Source: Shewanella sp. KX20019 (GTDB lineage: Bacteria > Pseudomonadota > Gammaproteobacteria > Enterobacterales > Shewanellaceae). Taken from it: a stretch of 64,000 nt of DNA. A program made the translations under genes and the position numbers. Below the pieces are notes generated by a model. It had not been told where the DNA came from, searched no databases, and saw only the letters and a program-made list of their open reading frames with translations. The stretch is from NCBI RefSeq assembly GCF_016757755.1, contig NZ_CP068437.1, positions 496,001 to 560,000 of the forward strand, read 5' to 3'. This document shows, in pieces, positions 43,456-52,311 of the stretch (positions are counted from its first letter, which is position 1; each line of letters opens with the position of its first letter).

Positions 43456-44382
43456 CTAGACAAGTACTTGTTTGGTGAGTTTTTTAAATCGCTGGCGCAA
43501 CCTTTACATACCTTAGGGGCTTCATCGGGCGCTTGGCGCTTAGCCTGTTTAGCGCAAAATAATCCATTGGCGGCATATCAGCGACTAGAAGACTTGTATA
43601 TCGACCAGCGTTACGACAGCAAACCTACTGCGGTAGAAGTGTCGATGCAAGTAAAAGGGATCCTTAAAGGCCTGCTAGGCAGTCAAGGGGCGGCTGAAAT
43701 TGTCTCGAACCCATTAGTTAATAGTCATTACATTGCCTGTCGTGGACGCCATTTAAATCGCCTAGTAGGTAAAGCTCCGCTTGCCGTAGGCTTAGCCGCC
43801 GCTGCTGTAACCAATCTTGTTAGTCGTAAAACCTTAGCGTGGCATTTTGAACGTTATGTCTTTGGTGTGCAGCAGTCAAAATCTCCGTTTTATCAGCTCA
43901 CTGATCTGCCCAGCCAATTTCGTGGTCTATCTATAGACAATATTCAGCAAGTATTACTGGCGACGGGCTCTATCCCTTGGGTATTAGCGCCAGTGACAGA
44001 GATAGAAGGCGCGCCGAACGGGCACTATTATGATGGCCGTATTACCGATTATCACTTTGATATCCCGCTTACTGCACCCGCTGGGCTTACGCTTTATCCA
44101 CATTTCTTTGCCAGAATGTCACCCGGCTGGTTCGATAAGTCTTTGCCTTGGCGAGACGCAAAACATAATTACGACAATGCACTTATTTTGGCGCCAACAG
44201 ATGCTTATCTAAGAAGCCTGCCCTACGGTAAGTTGCCGGATCGTAGTGATTTTACTCATTTTGACTCCGATTCAAGAATTCAATATTGGCGTAAGGCGGC
44301 TGAGATGAGTCAAGTGTTAGCAGATGATTTAGCCGATGTCATCGATAAACAATCTCTCCTCGCAAGGCTAGAGCGGCTCTAA
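43456..44382 (+). pseudogene. Patatin-like phospholipase, 3' fragment (gene split by island)
   Basis: The frame open from 43441 reads LDKYLFGEFF from 43456, the direct continuation of the fragment ending at 31996. The patatin nucleophile motif is GASSG (in LGASSGAWRLA) and a DG dyad is seen in YYDGRITDY. The fragment covers about 308 residues to a normal C-terminus. The oxyanion loop and true start are on the other side of the island, so the protein cannot be made whole. A TTG at 43468 could in principle start a truncated product. No extra frameshift or stop is present, so the split looks recent. Confidence 0.85.
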
Positions 44383-44552
44383 AAACATAAATCTAACTGC
44401 AATAAAAGCGCATTTTTGGCTGTCTAATAACTAAGCAGTAGTGAGGTCGTTGCTAAATAGCTTGCTGGCTGAAATTTAATCAGCTGCTACACTTTAGCTT
44501 TATTGACGATCGTCAAAAAGATGGTCTGGCCTACCTGCTTATGGAGGTTATT

Positions 44553-45143
44553 ATGCGAACACAAGAGATGGCGTTATTGACGCACGATACCTTGCTGTTA
44601 CCCGAGGGAAGGATAGAGATCCGCGTGGTCGACCCTGCCTATCTGAGCATGATAGCCGAAGTACTGAAACTGCATTATCAATTAGTTTTTGGTATGAGTC
44701 GGGCCAATAATGATCTTCCTTGTTATGAAATGGCGACTCAGTGCGAGATCATTGACTTCAATCTACTTGATGATGATTCCCTTGGGATTGTTTTACAAGG
44801 CAAGCAAAGGGTCCGCATTTTGTCCGCTGCAAAGCGTCGAGATGGTGTTTGGATCAGCAGAACATTAGCCTGTAATAATTGGCAACAAGAGCCCATCAAT
44901 GGCGAGTTCGAGCTAATTAGTGCCGCTTTAGAGCAGTTTTATCAAGTAAACCCAGATCTATTTGGCTTGTATGATAATGATATGCACCTCGAAGATGCCT
45001 CATGGGTAAGCCAGCGTTGGTTAGAGGTGTTACCGCTATACAATAAAGATAAGTTACGTTTATTGAACCAACCCAATTGTCATAAAACCATGCATTTTGT
45101 GCTCGAATTGATCAAGTCCCACGCTAGTGCCAAATCTTATTAG
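44553..45143 (+). CDS. LON N-terminal (substrate-binding) domain protein
   Basis: 196 aa made up only of the LON substrate-binding (LON_substr_bdg) fold: LLPEGRIEIRVVDPAYLSMIA in place of the usual LFPLxxLPLxIFEPRY, ATQCEIIDFNLLDDDSLGIVLQGKQRVRI, and a helical tail. No AAA+ or protease domain. The ATG at 44553 is used because GGAGG lies five bases upstream. Such stand-alone proteins are common and poorly characterised. Cytoplasmic. Confidence 0.82.
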   Translation: MRTQEMALLTHDTLLLPEGRIEIRVVDPAYLSMIAEVLKLHYQLVFGMSRANNDLPCYEMATQCEIIDFNLLDDDSLGIVLQGKQRVRILSAAKRRDGVWISRTLACNNWQQEPINGEFELISAALEQFYQVNPDLFGLYDNDMHLEDASWVSQRWLEVLPLYNKDKLRLLNQPNCHKTMHFVLELIKSHASAKSY

Positions 45144-45244
45144 CCTGAACTGATGTCGGTTTTTAGCTTATAGCTTTCAATTAGCCCCATCTGAGCTACT
45201 TTTTGTTAAAGTAGCGCTCAGTTTTATGCAATCAGTATTATTTT

Positions 45245-46162
45245 ATGAGCAACTCCGTACGCGCAGCCCAAGCCTCCTATATTGTTTTACCTGCAACGGT
45301 AACCGATAAACCCACTGTATTGAGTTTTTTGGTCAGCCACTTTAAAGCGATTGATGAGGCTGTTTGGATTGCACGGATCCAAAGCGGAAAGGTGCATTGG
45401 CGAGATGGACAGTTAGTCACTTTGGACAGCGCATTTATCCCTCGGGCTAGGGTTTATTATTATCGCGAAGTACAGCAAGAGTCGTTGATCCCGTTTGAAG
45501 AAAAAGTACTGCTACAAAACGAGCAGATCATCATCGCCTTTAAACCCCATTTTTTAGCCGTTAATCCCAGTGGGAACTTTGTCAATGAGTGCCTAGTTAA
45601 CCGCTTGCGGATTAAGACGGGTAATGAACAGATTGTGGCGGCGCACCGATTAGACAGAGCAACTGCTGGAGTGATGTTATTGTCACTTAACGCCAACAGC
45701 CGTCATGATTATCATCAGCTTTTTAAAAGTGGCTGTATCACTAAAACTTATCAGGCTGTTGCAAAGTTATCAGCCCCAATACAAAAATTGATTGCAGCAG
45801 CTAAGTTAAGTTTGCCCAACCATTGGACGGTCAAAAATAGATTAGTAAAAGCAGAGCCGAGCTTTATGATGAAAATCGCTGAAGGCGAAGCCAATAGCCA
45901 TTCTGAAATTAGCTTGATTGCAGTCAAGGGTAACCTAGGTTTGTTTGAACTTACGCCAGTTACTGGTAGAACGCATCAGTTACGTGTGCATATGATGAGC
46001 CTTGATATGCCTATCCTGAATGACAGGTTGTATCCTCAATTACTCGACAAAGCGGCCGATGATTTCGACAAACCACTGATGCTGGTTGCTAAACGACTGG
46101 CGTTTGTTGATCCGTTATCAAATGAGATTGTTGATATCAGTTGCGATGGTTTTTCGTTGTAA
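45245..46162 (+). CDS. RluA-family pseudouridine synthase
   Basis: 305 aa. The catalytic motif HRLDRATAGVMLL (Asp is the nucleophile) is intact, and the later RTHQLRVHM motif binds RNA. The N-terminal part replaces a full S4 domain (LSFLVSHFKAIDEAVW), as in the TIGR01621-type subgroup. Substrate RNA position cannot be told from sequence alone. ATG start at 45245. Converges with the PhoD-like gene 31 bp away. Confidence 0.9.
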   Translation: MSNSVRAAQASYIVLPATVTDKPTVLSFLVSHFKAIDEAVWIARIQSGKVHWRDGQLVTLDSAFIPRARVYYYREVQQESLIPFEEKVLLQNEQIIIAFKPHFLAVNPSGNFVNECLVNRLRIKTGNEQIVAAHRLDRATAGVMLLSLNANSRHDYHQLFKSGCITKTYQAVAKLSAPIQKLIAAAKLSLPNHWTVKNRLVKAEPSFMMKIAEGEANSHSEISLIAVKGNLGLFELTPVTGRTHQLRVHMMSLDMPILNDRLYPQLLDKAADDFDKPLMLVAKRLAFVDPLSNEIVDISCDGFSL

Positions 46163-46193
46163 AACACTTGGTTATAAAAGCGTAATCAACTTA

Positions 46194-48083
46194 CTAACTG
46201 CGCCTTGGTGGCAAGAATTCTGTTTCACTCATATCGGCATGTAACACCGCTATTTTGGTTGGCGCGCCGTTTTTAGCCAGTTCGACTCTGCCAATACCGC
46301 TCATATTCATTAAGCGTTTACTGCGTGCGCCATTGGGGCGACGGCCACGGATCGACATACGTTTGCGCTTGGTAAAAAAGTTGAGTGGTGAGAAGTGTCC
46401 GTATAGCCAACCATTCAACTTGTCGAAGTAGGGCAGTAGTTTCTCTGGAAATTGATTTTTAATGCCGCTACACGTTATTTGGTAAATGGCTGGTCCTGCA
46501 TCCCTAAATCGTATGCTGATGTCATAGGCAAACGAATAGTGAACATCACCAGAGAGGATCACAAACTGCTCCGGTGTTTTACGGTGTTGAAAGATACTCA
46601 ACAGTGTATTGGCTGTGCCGGGATGTGCCATCCAGTTTTCGGCATCTACCAGTAGTGACGCCCCACAAAGCGTTGCCATTCTCTGTACCGTTTCAATGAG
46701 CTTTACCCCATACATAGGGGCCGCTGACACAATAATTACATTGGGTTGGTTAACCAGTTCCGCTTGAAACTCCATTAGCGCCTCCCAGTCCATTAGGCCT
46801 GAAGGTTTACCGAGATTAGACTCGCTACGCCAGCGACGGGTGCGAGTATCGAGCACAATAAGTTTAGGACTGGTGTCTAAACTATAATGCCAGTGCTCAA
46901 AGCTAAGCAGGGTGTTGATAAGGGTATCTTGGGCTGCACTATCGGGTGATTGAAACAGGGCATCCAGTTGCGGCCGAACGTCAGTATCAAATTTGCTTGG
47001 TGCATTGCCGAGCCCTTGAAATAGCGTATAGGCGATAAGGGCATTGCCTATGATCCGCTTTGAAAATGGGTGGTTGTACGCTGCCAATTCCCACCGTGCA
47101 GTAAGATTCCAATCATCAGTAATGTCGTGATCATCGAAGATCATATAGGTCGGTATATGGGCAAATAAACGCCGCACTTGCTGCAGGCCACTTTTAAACT
47201 CAAGTAAGTGAGTCCATTCTTGCTGCCAGCGCAGCGTGTTAGCGTTGCTAAGACCTGCGACATCTTTAGGGATATCTATCATTTGCCACAACTCTGGCGA
47301 CCAACTCAGTAGATAAAGCGCTATGAGTTCATTGAGGCTAACCAGGTGGTTCTCAGCGATAGATGAGGTAAAAATTGGATGGTTGATATACCAACGTTTA
47401 ATGGCCGTTTTAGCCTTATACTGGGTTTTTGGGAGCAAATTTAAATGGCGCTGATACAGGTCTGCTGGTTGATAACTTATCTGTTCACTGCTCGAGAGGC
47501 TACAGTCGATAAACTGTTCTTGATTTAAGCCTAATAGCGCGATTACCTCGCCAATGGCATAGAGCATTGGGCCAGCGATATCATCCACATAAACCTGGTC
47601 GCCACTTAACATCAGCAGCGATGGCCGCTCTTGCGGTGTTGCTAATTGTGCCACTTGGGTGTCTGCAGCGACTAAGGCATCTCCGCTGTGGTGGTGGGCG
47701 TTGCGGCATGAACCATGGAGTAGGTGATCAATGTGTGGTTTGACAATAAACTCAATGGCGGTTTCGTTACCGTAAGTCAGCCCCTTTACCTCGGCAAATA
47801 GATTCGGGTTACCGGCGCTACGAAGTTGATAAGCAAGTGGCGTATCGCAAGGAAGTAGGTCTGGTTGTGATAGACGTATTAAATACTGAAATGCATGCTG
47901 GCCAAGTGCAACAATATGAATGTCATCTTCTGTTAGATCGCGCTCAAATCCGGCGTTGGTTATCGTTAGGTTTAACCCTGATAACTGTTCGCGGCAAACG
48001 AACCATAAGGTAAAATGTTGCTGATCACAGTGGCGTAAACTGGGGCCTGCAATGATGAGCGGCAAAGCATCTTCAAACGACAT
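46194..48083 (-). CDS. PhoD-like metallophosphatase
   Basis: 629 aa of the alkaline phosphatase D superfamily. Metal-site motifs include LHGSCRNAHHH, LMLSGDQVYVDDIAG, MIFDDHDITDDWNL and ILSGDVHYSFAY. There is no signal peptide, unlike secreted PhoD enzymes, so a cytoplasmic phosphodiesterase or phosphatase is likely. A short beta N-terminal domain (about 1-110) and a basic C-terminal segment (TKRKRMSIRGRRPNGARSKR in part) are family variations. Substrate unknown. Single gene. Confidence 0.87.
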   Translation of the reverse strand: MSFEDALPLIIAGPSLRHCDQQHFTLWFVCREQLSGLNLTITNAGFERDLTEDDIHIVALGQHAFQYLIRLSQPDLLPCDTPLAYQLRSAGNPNLFAEVKGLTYGNETAIEFIVKPHIDHLLHGSCRNAHHHSGDALVAADTQVAQLATPQERPSLLMLSGDQVYVDDIAGPMLYAIGEVIALLGLNQEQFIDCSLSSSEQISYQPADLYQRHLNLLPKTQYKAKTAIKRWYINHPIFTSSIAENHLVSLNELIALYLLSWSPELWQMIDIPKDVAGLSNANTLRWQQEWTHLLEFKSGLQQVRRLFAHIPTYMIFDDHDITDDWNLTARWELAAYNHPFSKRIIGNALIAYTLFQGLGNAPSKFDTDVRPQLDALFQSPDSAAQDTLINTLLSFEHWHYSLDTSPKLIVLDTRTRRWRSESNLGKPSGLMDWEALMEFQAELVNQPNVIIVSAAPMYGVKLIETVQRMATLCGASLLVDAENWMAHPGTANTLLSIFQHRKTPEQFVILSGDVHYSFAYDISIRFRDAGPAIYQITCSGIKNQFPEKLLPYFDKLNGWLYGHFSPLNFFTKRKRMSIRGRRPNGARSKRLMNMSGIGRVELAKNGAPTKIAVLHADMSETEFLPPRRS

Positions 48084-48182
48084 TTAATAGTTCTTTAGTG
48101 AAATAATTCTAAATCCAGAGTAAACCAGTGCTTAGATGAAGAAAACCCCTTAAGCTAAGCACTGGCAATTTCAAGGAGTGAA

Positions 48183-49094
48183 ATGATGGTAAAGATAATG
48201 GTAACGGGAGCAACTGGTTTGCTGGGACGAGCGGTGGTGCGTGAGTTACAGGCTAATTCAAATAACCAGATCATCGCTTGTGGCTATAGCCGTGCTAAAG
48301 CGGGTGTGCATAAACTCGATTTGACTCAATCAGCCAGCGTGATGGCCTTTGTCGATACCCAGCGCCCAGACGTTATTGTTCACTGCGCTGCAGAGCGCCG
48401 CCCAGATGTATCGGAAAAAAATCCTGCCGCGGCACTCGCCCTCAACGCTGAAGCCACCCGCTCACTCGCCTCCGTAGCTAGCCAGTCCGGTGCATGGTTA
48501 CTCTATATTTCAACTGATTATGTTTTTGATGGCACGGCTCCTCGTTACGCCGAAAATGCGCTAACTCATCCGGTTAATTTTTACGGCGACTCAAAGCGTC
48601 AAGGTGAAGTGATAATTACAGGTGCCAAGCAAGATTTTGCCGTACTACGTTTGCCGATCCTCTATGGTGAGGTTGAAACGGTACAAGAGTCAGCAGTGAC
48701 GGTTTTGCTCAATCATCTACTCGATACAACTGAGCAAAATATTGACGACTGGGCAGTGCGTAGCCCCACTTCAACGGCAGATATCGCCGTGGCAATAGCA
48801 CAGATGATCCTTGCTAAAACCGCTGGGACGACCTTGTCGGGGTATTATCATTTTAGTGCTAGCAACACCATGAGTAAGTATCAGATGCTGTTGATCATGG
48901 GGGAATTACTTGGGCTTAGTACCCAGCACCTTAATCCCGTGACCTCGCCCACAGATAGTGCCAAACGGCCCCATGATTGCACTCTAAGTTGTGAGAAACT
49001 TGCCAGTTTATCGATTCAAAGCAAGGTACCGTTTGAGGTAGGAATTGAACGGGCGTTAGCGTTATCACCCAATGTGATGTCCATATTTAAATAG
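48183..49094 (+). CDS. RmlD/MAT2B-like NAD-dependent sugar-nucleotide reductase
   Basis: 303-aa extended SDR. The glycine motif is TGATGLLGR, then VIVHCAAERRPDVSEKNP as in RmlD/MAT2B proteins, and the catalytic YISTDYVFDG followed by YGDSKRQGE (Tyr-x3-Lys). The ERRPDV segment is particular to the MAT2B-like SDR subgroup. AAGGAG is five bases before the ATG. No rhamnose operon is nearby, so it is probably a stand-alone enzyme or regulatory subunit rather than true RmlD. It precedes the RegB-like kinase gene by 46 bp on the same strand, so they may be co-transcribed. Confidence 0.85.
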   Translation: MMVKIMVTGATGLLGRAVVRELQANSNNQIIACGYSRAKAGVHKLDLTQSASVMAFVDTQRPDVIVHCAAERRPDVSEKNPAAALALNAEATRSLASVASQSGAWLLYISTDYVFDGTAPRYAENALTHPVNFYGDSKRQGEVIITGAKQDFAVLRLPILYGEVETVQESAVTVLLNHLLDTTEQNIDDWAVRSPTSTADIAVAIAQMILAKTAGTTLSGYYHFSASNTMSKYQMLLIMGELLGLSTQHLNPVTSPTDSAKRPHDCTLSCEKLASLSIQSKVPFEVGIERALALSPNVMSIFK

Positions 49095-49140
49095 GATGGT
49101 TTGCCCATCCCTAAAGTCACAGTGAAAAGAATAACAATCA

Positions 49141-50460
49141 ATGATAAGCCAACGAATGAAAAACCTTTTTAATAGTCACCTAGGTGCAACTGACCAATTA
49201 GCATTTCTGCGGTTTGCAGGCTTGCTACTCAAGCTAGGGCTGATTTTTTTTGCTGCCGAAACCTTCGCACTCTCGCTTAGCAGTCCGCTTTTATATTGGG
49301 GTATGTGTTTCGAAGCCCTCTATTTGGCGTTTACCTTTAAGCTACGTGAGCCTATCGCTCGCATGGAGTCAGGGTTATTTATCGTGTTGCTACTTGATAC
49401 GCTATTTTGGATCTCTTGGCTCTATTTTACTGGCGGCGCGACGAATGCGTTTATCTCCTTATTACTATTACCTATCGCATTTGCTGCGATCACTCTGCCC
49501 AAATGGGCGCCGTGGACGCTGACACTATTATCGACAGTGGCCTACAGCTTGATGATTTTTTCAGTGCCTGAAAGTCAAATGAAACATCATGGTATGGACA
49601 TGAGCTCGCACTACTTAGGTATGTGGTTCAACTTTCTCATTTCGTCACTGGTATTAACCACCAGTGTCGCCTACATTGCACAGCGAATGCGTAAGCAAGA
49701 TGTTGAGCTCGGTTTTATGCGCGAAGCTCAGCTGAGGCAAGAAAAGTTATTAGCTCTTGGCACGGCGTCTGCGCAGATGGCGCACCAGCTAGCAACCCCA
49801 TTGGCAAGCCTAAGGCTTTTAGTTGATGAAGCGGTAGAGGAGGCACAAGAGCATGGTCACAATGACTCGCCAGTTTTATCCGAAATGAACGGTGCCTTGC
49901 AACGTTGTGAGCAAACATTGCACTCGCTACGCACCGCAACAGAGTCGATTCGAGAGCAGAAACAAAGCATAGTGACTGCGAATACATTGCTACAAACCCT
50001 GCAACAACAGGTGTTATTGTTGATGCCACAAGTCAAACTAGAACTCACGTTACTTGATGTTGAGACCATCAATCAACATGCATCAACCTCGGTACTGTCT
50101 GATGCCAGCCTACTCCCCGCAATGATGTCTTTAGTGGAAAATGCCGCTAGTGCAAGCTTGGCTGAAACCGGTGATCCGCGAGTCACAGTGTCAGCGGTAA
50201 TCGCCGCAGAAGGTCAGCGTTTATGCGTATCGGTCAGAGATTATGGCAGTGGAATATCAAAACAGATGCGAGCTCAAGTCGGACATCAACTTATTCAAAG
50301 CGAACAAGGCATGGGCATGGCATTGCTGTTAAGCCACGCAAGCTTCGAGCGGCTCGGTGGTCGATTGCTATTGGGCAGTATTGCAAGTGGCGGCACCGTT
50401 GCCGAAGTGAGTTTTCCACTGCACGCCGATATTGAAGCATCGAATGGAGAGTTATCATGA
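49141..50460 (+). CDS. regB: RegB/PrrB-family redox sensor histidine kinase
   Basis: 439 aa. Six membrane helices (about 25-185), including the RegB-specific loop GGATNAFISLLLLP (quinone-sensing GGxxNPF in classical RegB; here Pro is Ala). A cytoplasmic kinase core follows, with the H-box QMAHQLATPLAS and the HATPase motifs VENAAS and GSGIS. Cys in LQRCEQTLHSL corresponds to the conserved redox-active cysteine of RegB. It senses quinone or redox state and phosphorylates RegA. The stop overlaps the response regulator start by four bases (ATGA), so the two are translationally coupled. Confidence 0.9.
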   Translation: MISQRMKNLFNSHLGATDQLAFLRFAGLLLKLGLIFFAAETFALSLSSPLLYWGMCFEALYLAFTFKLREPIARMESGLFIVLLLDTLFWISWLYFTGGATNAFISLLLLPIAFAAITLPKWAPWTLTLLSTVAYSLMIFSVPESQMKHHGMDMSSHYLGMWFNFLISSLVLTTSVAYIAQRMRKQDVELGFMREAQLRQEKLLALGTASAQMAHQLATPLASLRLLVDEAVEEAQEHGHNDSPVLSEMNGALQRCEQTLHSLRTATESIREQKQSIVTANTLLQTLQQQVLLLMPQVKLELTLLDVETINQHASTSVLSDASLLPAMMSLVENAASASLAETGDPRVTVSAVIAAEGQRLCVSVRDYGSGISKQMRAQVGHQLIQSEQGMGMALLLSHASFERLGGRLLLGSIASGGTVAEVSFPLHADIEASNGELS

Positions 50461-50993
50461 GCCGGTTACTGATTATTGAAGATGACCTCGCGCTAGCGAG
50501 TGTGCTCAGCCGGCGTATGAGTAAGCAAGGTTTCGAGTGTCAGCAGTGTCACAATGCCACAGAAGGGCTGTTGCTTGCCCGCCAGTTTAGGCCGACGCAT
50601 CTGCTGCTTGATATGAAATTGGAGCAGGAAAATGGGCTTAAGCTTATCTCCCCACTGCGGCAGTTATTGCCTAAAGTCACTATGGTGTTATTGACTGGGT
50701 ATGCCAGTATCGCCACTGCGGTCGAGGCTATTCGTCTTGGTGCAGATAATTATTTGGCGAAGCCCGTCGACACCCAAACGTTGTTAAATGCTTTATCAAT
50801 GACTCCGACTGATATGGCGATAGAGCCGTTGCTCGAAGAGCCTATCTCCCCCAAAAGATTGGAATGGGAGCATATTCAGCAGGTACTGAATGCAAACAGT
50901 GGCAATGTTTCAGCAACAGCTAGGCAATTGGGTATGCATCGCCGCACCTTACAGCGCAAATTACTTAAAAAGCCGATTGTTGATCATCGCTAG
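50457..50993 (+). CDS. regA: RegA/PrrA/ActR-family response regulator
   Basis: 178 aa. The receiver domain has IEDD, Asp in HLLLDMKLE and Lys in YLAKPVD. A Fis-type HTH at the C-terminus (SGNVSATARQLGMHRRTLQRKL) is nearly invariant in RegA/PrrA proteins, and the preceding LEWEHIQQVL is also diagnostic. It acts as a global redox-responsive regulator, with the adjacent RegB-like kinase as partner. Confidence 0.93.
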   Translation: MSRLLIIEDDLALASVLSRRMSKQGFECQQCHNATEGLLLARQFRPTHLLLDMKLEQENGLKLISPLRQLLPKVTMVLLTGYASIATAVEAIRLGADNYLAKPVDTQTLLNALSMTPTDMAIEPLLEEPISPKRLEWEHIQQVLNANSGNVSATARQLGMHRRTLQRKLLKKPIVDHR

Positions 50994-51222
50994 CGTAGAT
51001 CAAATAAAGCGCTTGCTTACAGCGGAACTCAATATCAGTTAGTTACTTTTTATAACTACACTAGTAGTGATTTTTAATGCGTTGTTGCTTCTAAATCCAT
51101 TTATGGCACTGAATGTGCCAAATGTAGGGCAAAAGTTGGACAAATATATCGCATAGTCGTTATGCTGAATTGAGGTAAGCACCGCGAAAATAATGATAGT
51201 TTACTCTGACTCGGAGTTGTCT

Positions 51223-52200
51223 ATGAGTAAAAATACTGTTTTCAATACTGATACTTTCCTACTAGAAGATCCAAACGAACTTATTTCCACTGACAAATGG
51301 CAAAAAACGGTTAATTTATTAGCCAAGCTTTTTGACGCCCCTGCGGGTTTTTTAGTGCAATATACCGAAAAAGGTTTTCAAGTTACCATCGCTAGCGAGC
51401 AAGAGTCTAATCCATATGCTGCCGGTATTATTATCGAACCCAAGGTGAATATTTTTTGTCGCCGTATCGTAGAAACCCGCCAAGAGCTATATGTTAACAA
51501 CGCTCTCATTGATAACTGCTGGGATAATAACCCTGAAGTTCACAGTGACGGTTTTAGATCCTATTTAGGTGTGCCTGTGTTTTGGCCCAGCGGCGAGCCT
51601 TTTGGCACTTTCTGTGTAATGGATTACAAAGAGACCAACTATAAAGCCACCTACCTTGAGCTGATACGCCATCTTAAAGATATCTTGGAATCAGACCTAT
51701 CATTACTGGGCGCCTATGCCGAGATGCAAAAATTGGCAATTACCGATCCATTATCAGGCGTCCATAATCGACGCGGTTTTAACGTGCTTGCAGAGCAACG
51801 GATTAAATTAGCCCTGAGAACTAAAACAACACTTGGTCTTCTGTATTTGGATGTAGATAATTTCAAAGCGATTAATGATCAATATGGTCATAGTGTTGGA
51901 GATAATGTCATCTCGCTTATAGGCTTGGTATTAACAAAGTCTGTGCGTCAATCTGACGTGATTGGTCGTCTCGGCGGTGATGAATTTGTTGCTTTGGTGA
52001 TGTTCGATGATCAGGAAGATCTACAGGCTGTAAAATGCAGAATTGCAGCTGCGCTTTGCTTACATCATCAAGTGGAGCAGCTGCCGCTGTTTACGGTTTC
52101 GATAGGCATAACAGAAACCAATGATTCCACCACTATAAGTGATTTGCTTGAAGCTGCGGACAAAGACATGCTGCAGAAAAAGCGTCGATTAGCTTTGTAG
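51223..52200 (+). CDS. Diguanylate cyclase with GAF sensor domain
   Basis: 325 aa from the ATG at 51223 (GGAG six bases upstream). A GAF domain occupies about residues 20-160 (SYLGVPVFWPSGEPFGTFCVMD is typical). The GGDEF domain (about 165-325) has the intact active site RLGGDEF and, upstream, the inhibitory I-site RQSD. It makes cyclic di-GMP and should be product-inhibited. No membrane segment. It opposes the HD-GYP protein encoded 48 kb upstream in function, though nothing links them directly. Confidence 0.93.
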   Translation: MSKNTVFNTDTFLLEDPNELISTDKWQKTVNLLAKLFDAPAGFLVQYTEKGFQVTIASEQESNPYAAGIIIEPKVNIFCRRIVETRQELYVNNALIDNCWDNNPEVHSDGFRSYLGVPVFWPSGEPFGTFCVMDYKETNYKATYLELIRHLKDILESDLSLLGAYAEMQKLAITDPLSGVHNRRGFNVLAEQRIKLALRTKTTLGLLYLDVDNFKAINDQYGHSVGDNVISLIGLVLTKSVRQSDVIGRLGGDEFVALVMFDDQEDLQAVKCRIAAALCLHHQVEQLPLFTVSIGITETNDSTTISDLLEAADKDMLQKKRRLAL

Positions 52201-52228
52201 TGAATTATCCAATCAACTAAACAAAAAT

Positions 52229-52258
52229 TCCCCGAGACAGAGGAGGTCAGCTCGGGGC
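52229..52258 (-). terminator. Terminator of TonB-dependent receptor gene
   Basis: The stem CCCCGAG / CTCGGGG with a 14-nt loop is followed on the minus strand by AATTTTTG, about 55 bp past the receptor stop. It may also stop the convergent cyclase gene. Confidence 0.75.
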
Positions 52259-52311
52259 AAAAGAAAGTGGAGCCGATGGCCTGTCGCACTTTCGGTTAAC
52301 TTTATCAGTGC

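Noticed and set aside
31994..43458. GGCTA at both island junctions as a 5-bp target-site duplication (Tn7- or Tn3-like transposition)
   Set aside because: Removing the island on that basis would join the patatin halves out of frame with a TAG stop, no terminal inverted repeats are seen and no transposase is present. An in-frame rejoin without duplication fits better.
43468..44382. Independent complete gene starting at TTG 43468
   Set aside because: The open frame continues upstream to the island junction and matches the missing part of the patatin fragment; it lacks the oxyanion loop and has no ribosome site.
48183..49094. True RmlD (dTDP-4-dehydrorhamnose reductase)
   Set aside because: No rml genes nearby and the ERRPDV motif fits MAT2B-like relatives; only the broader family is called.
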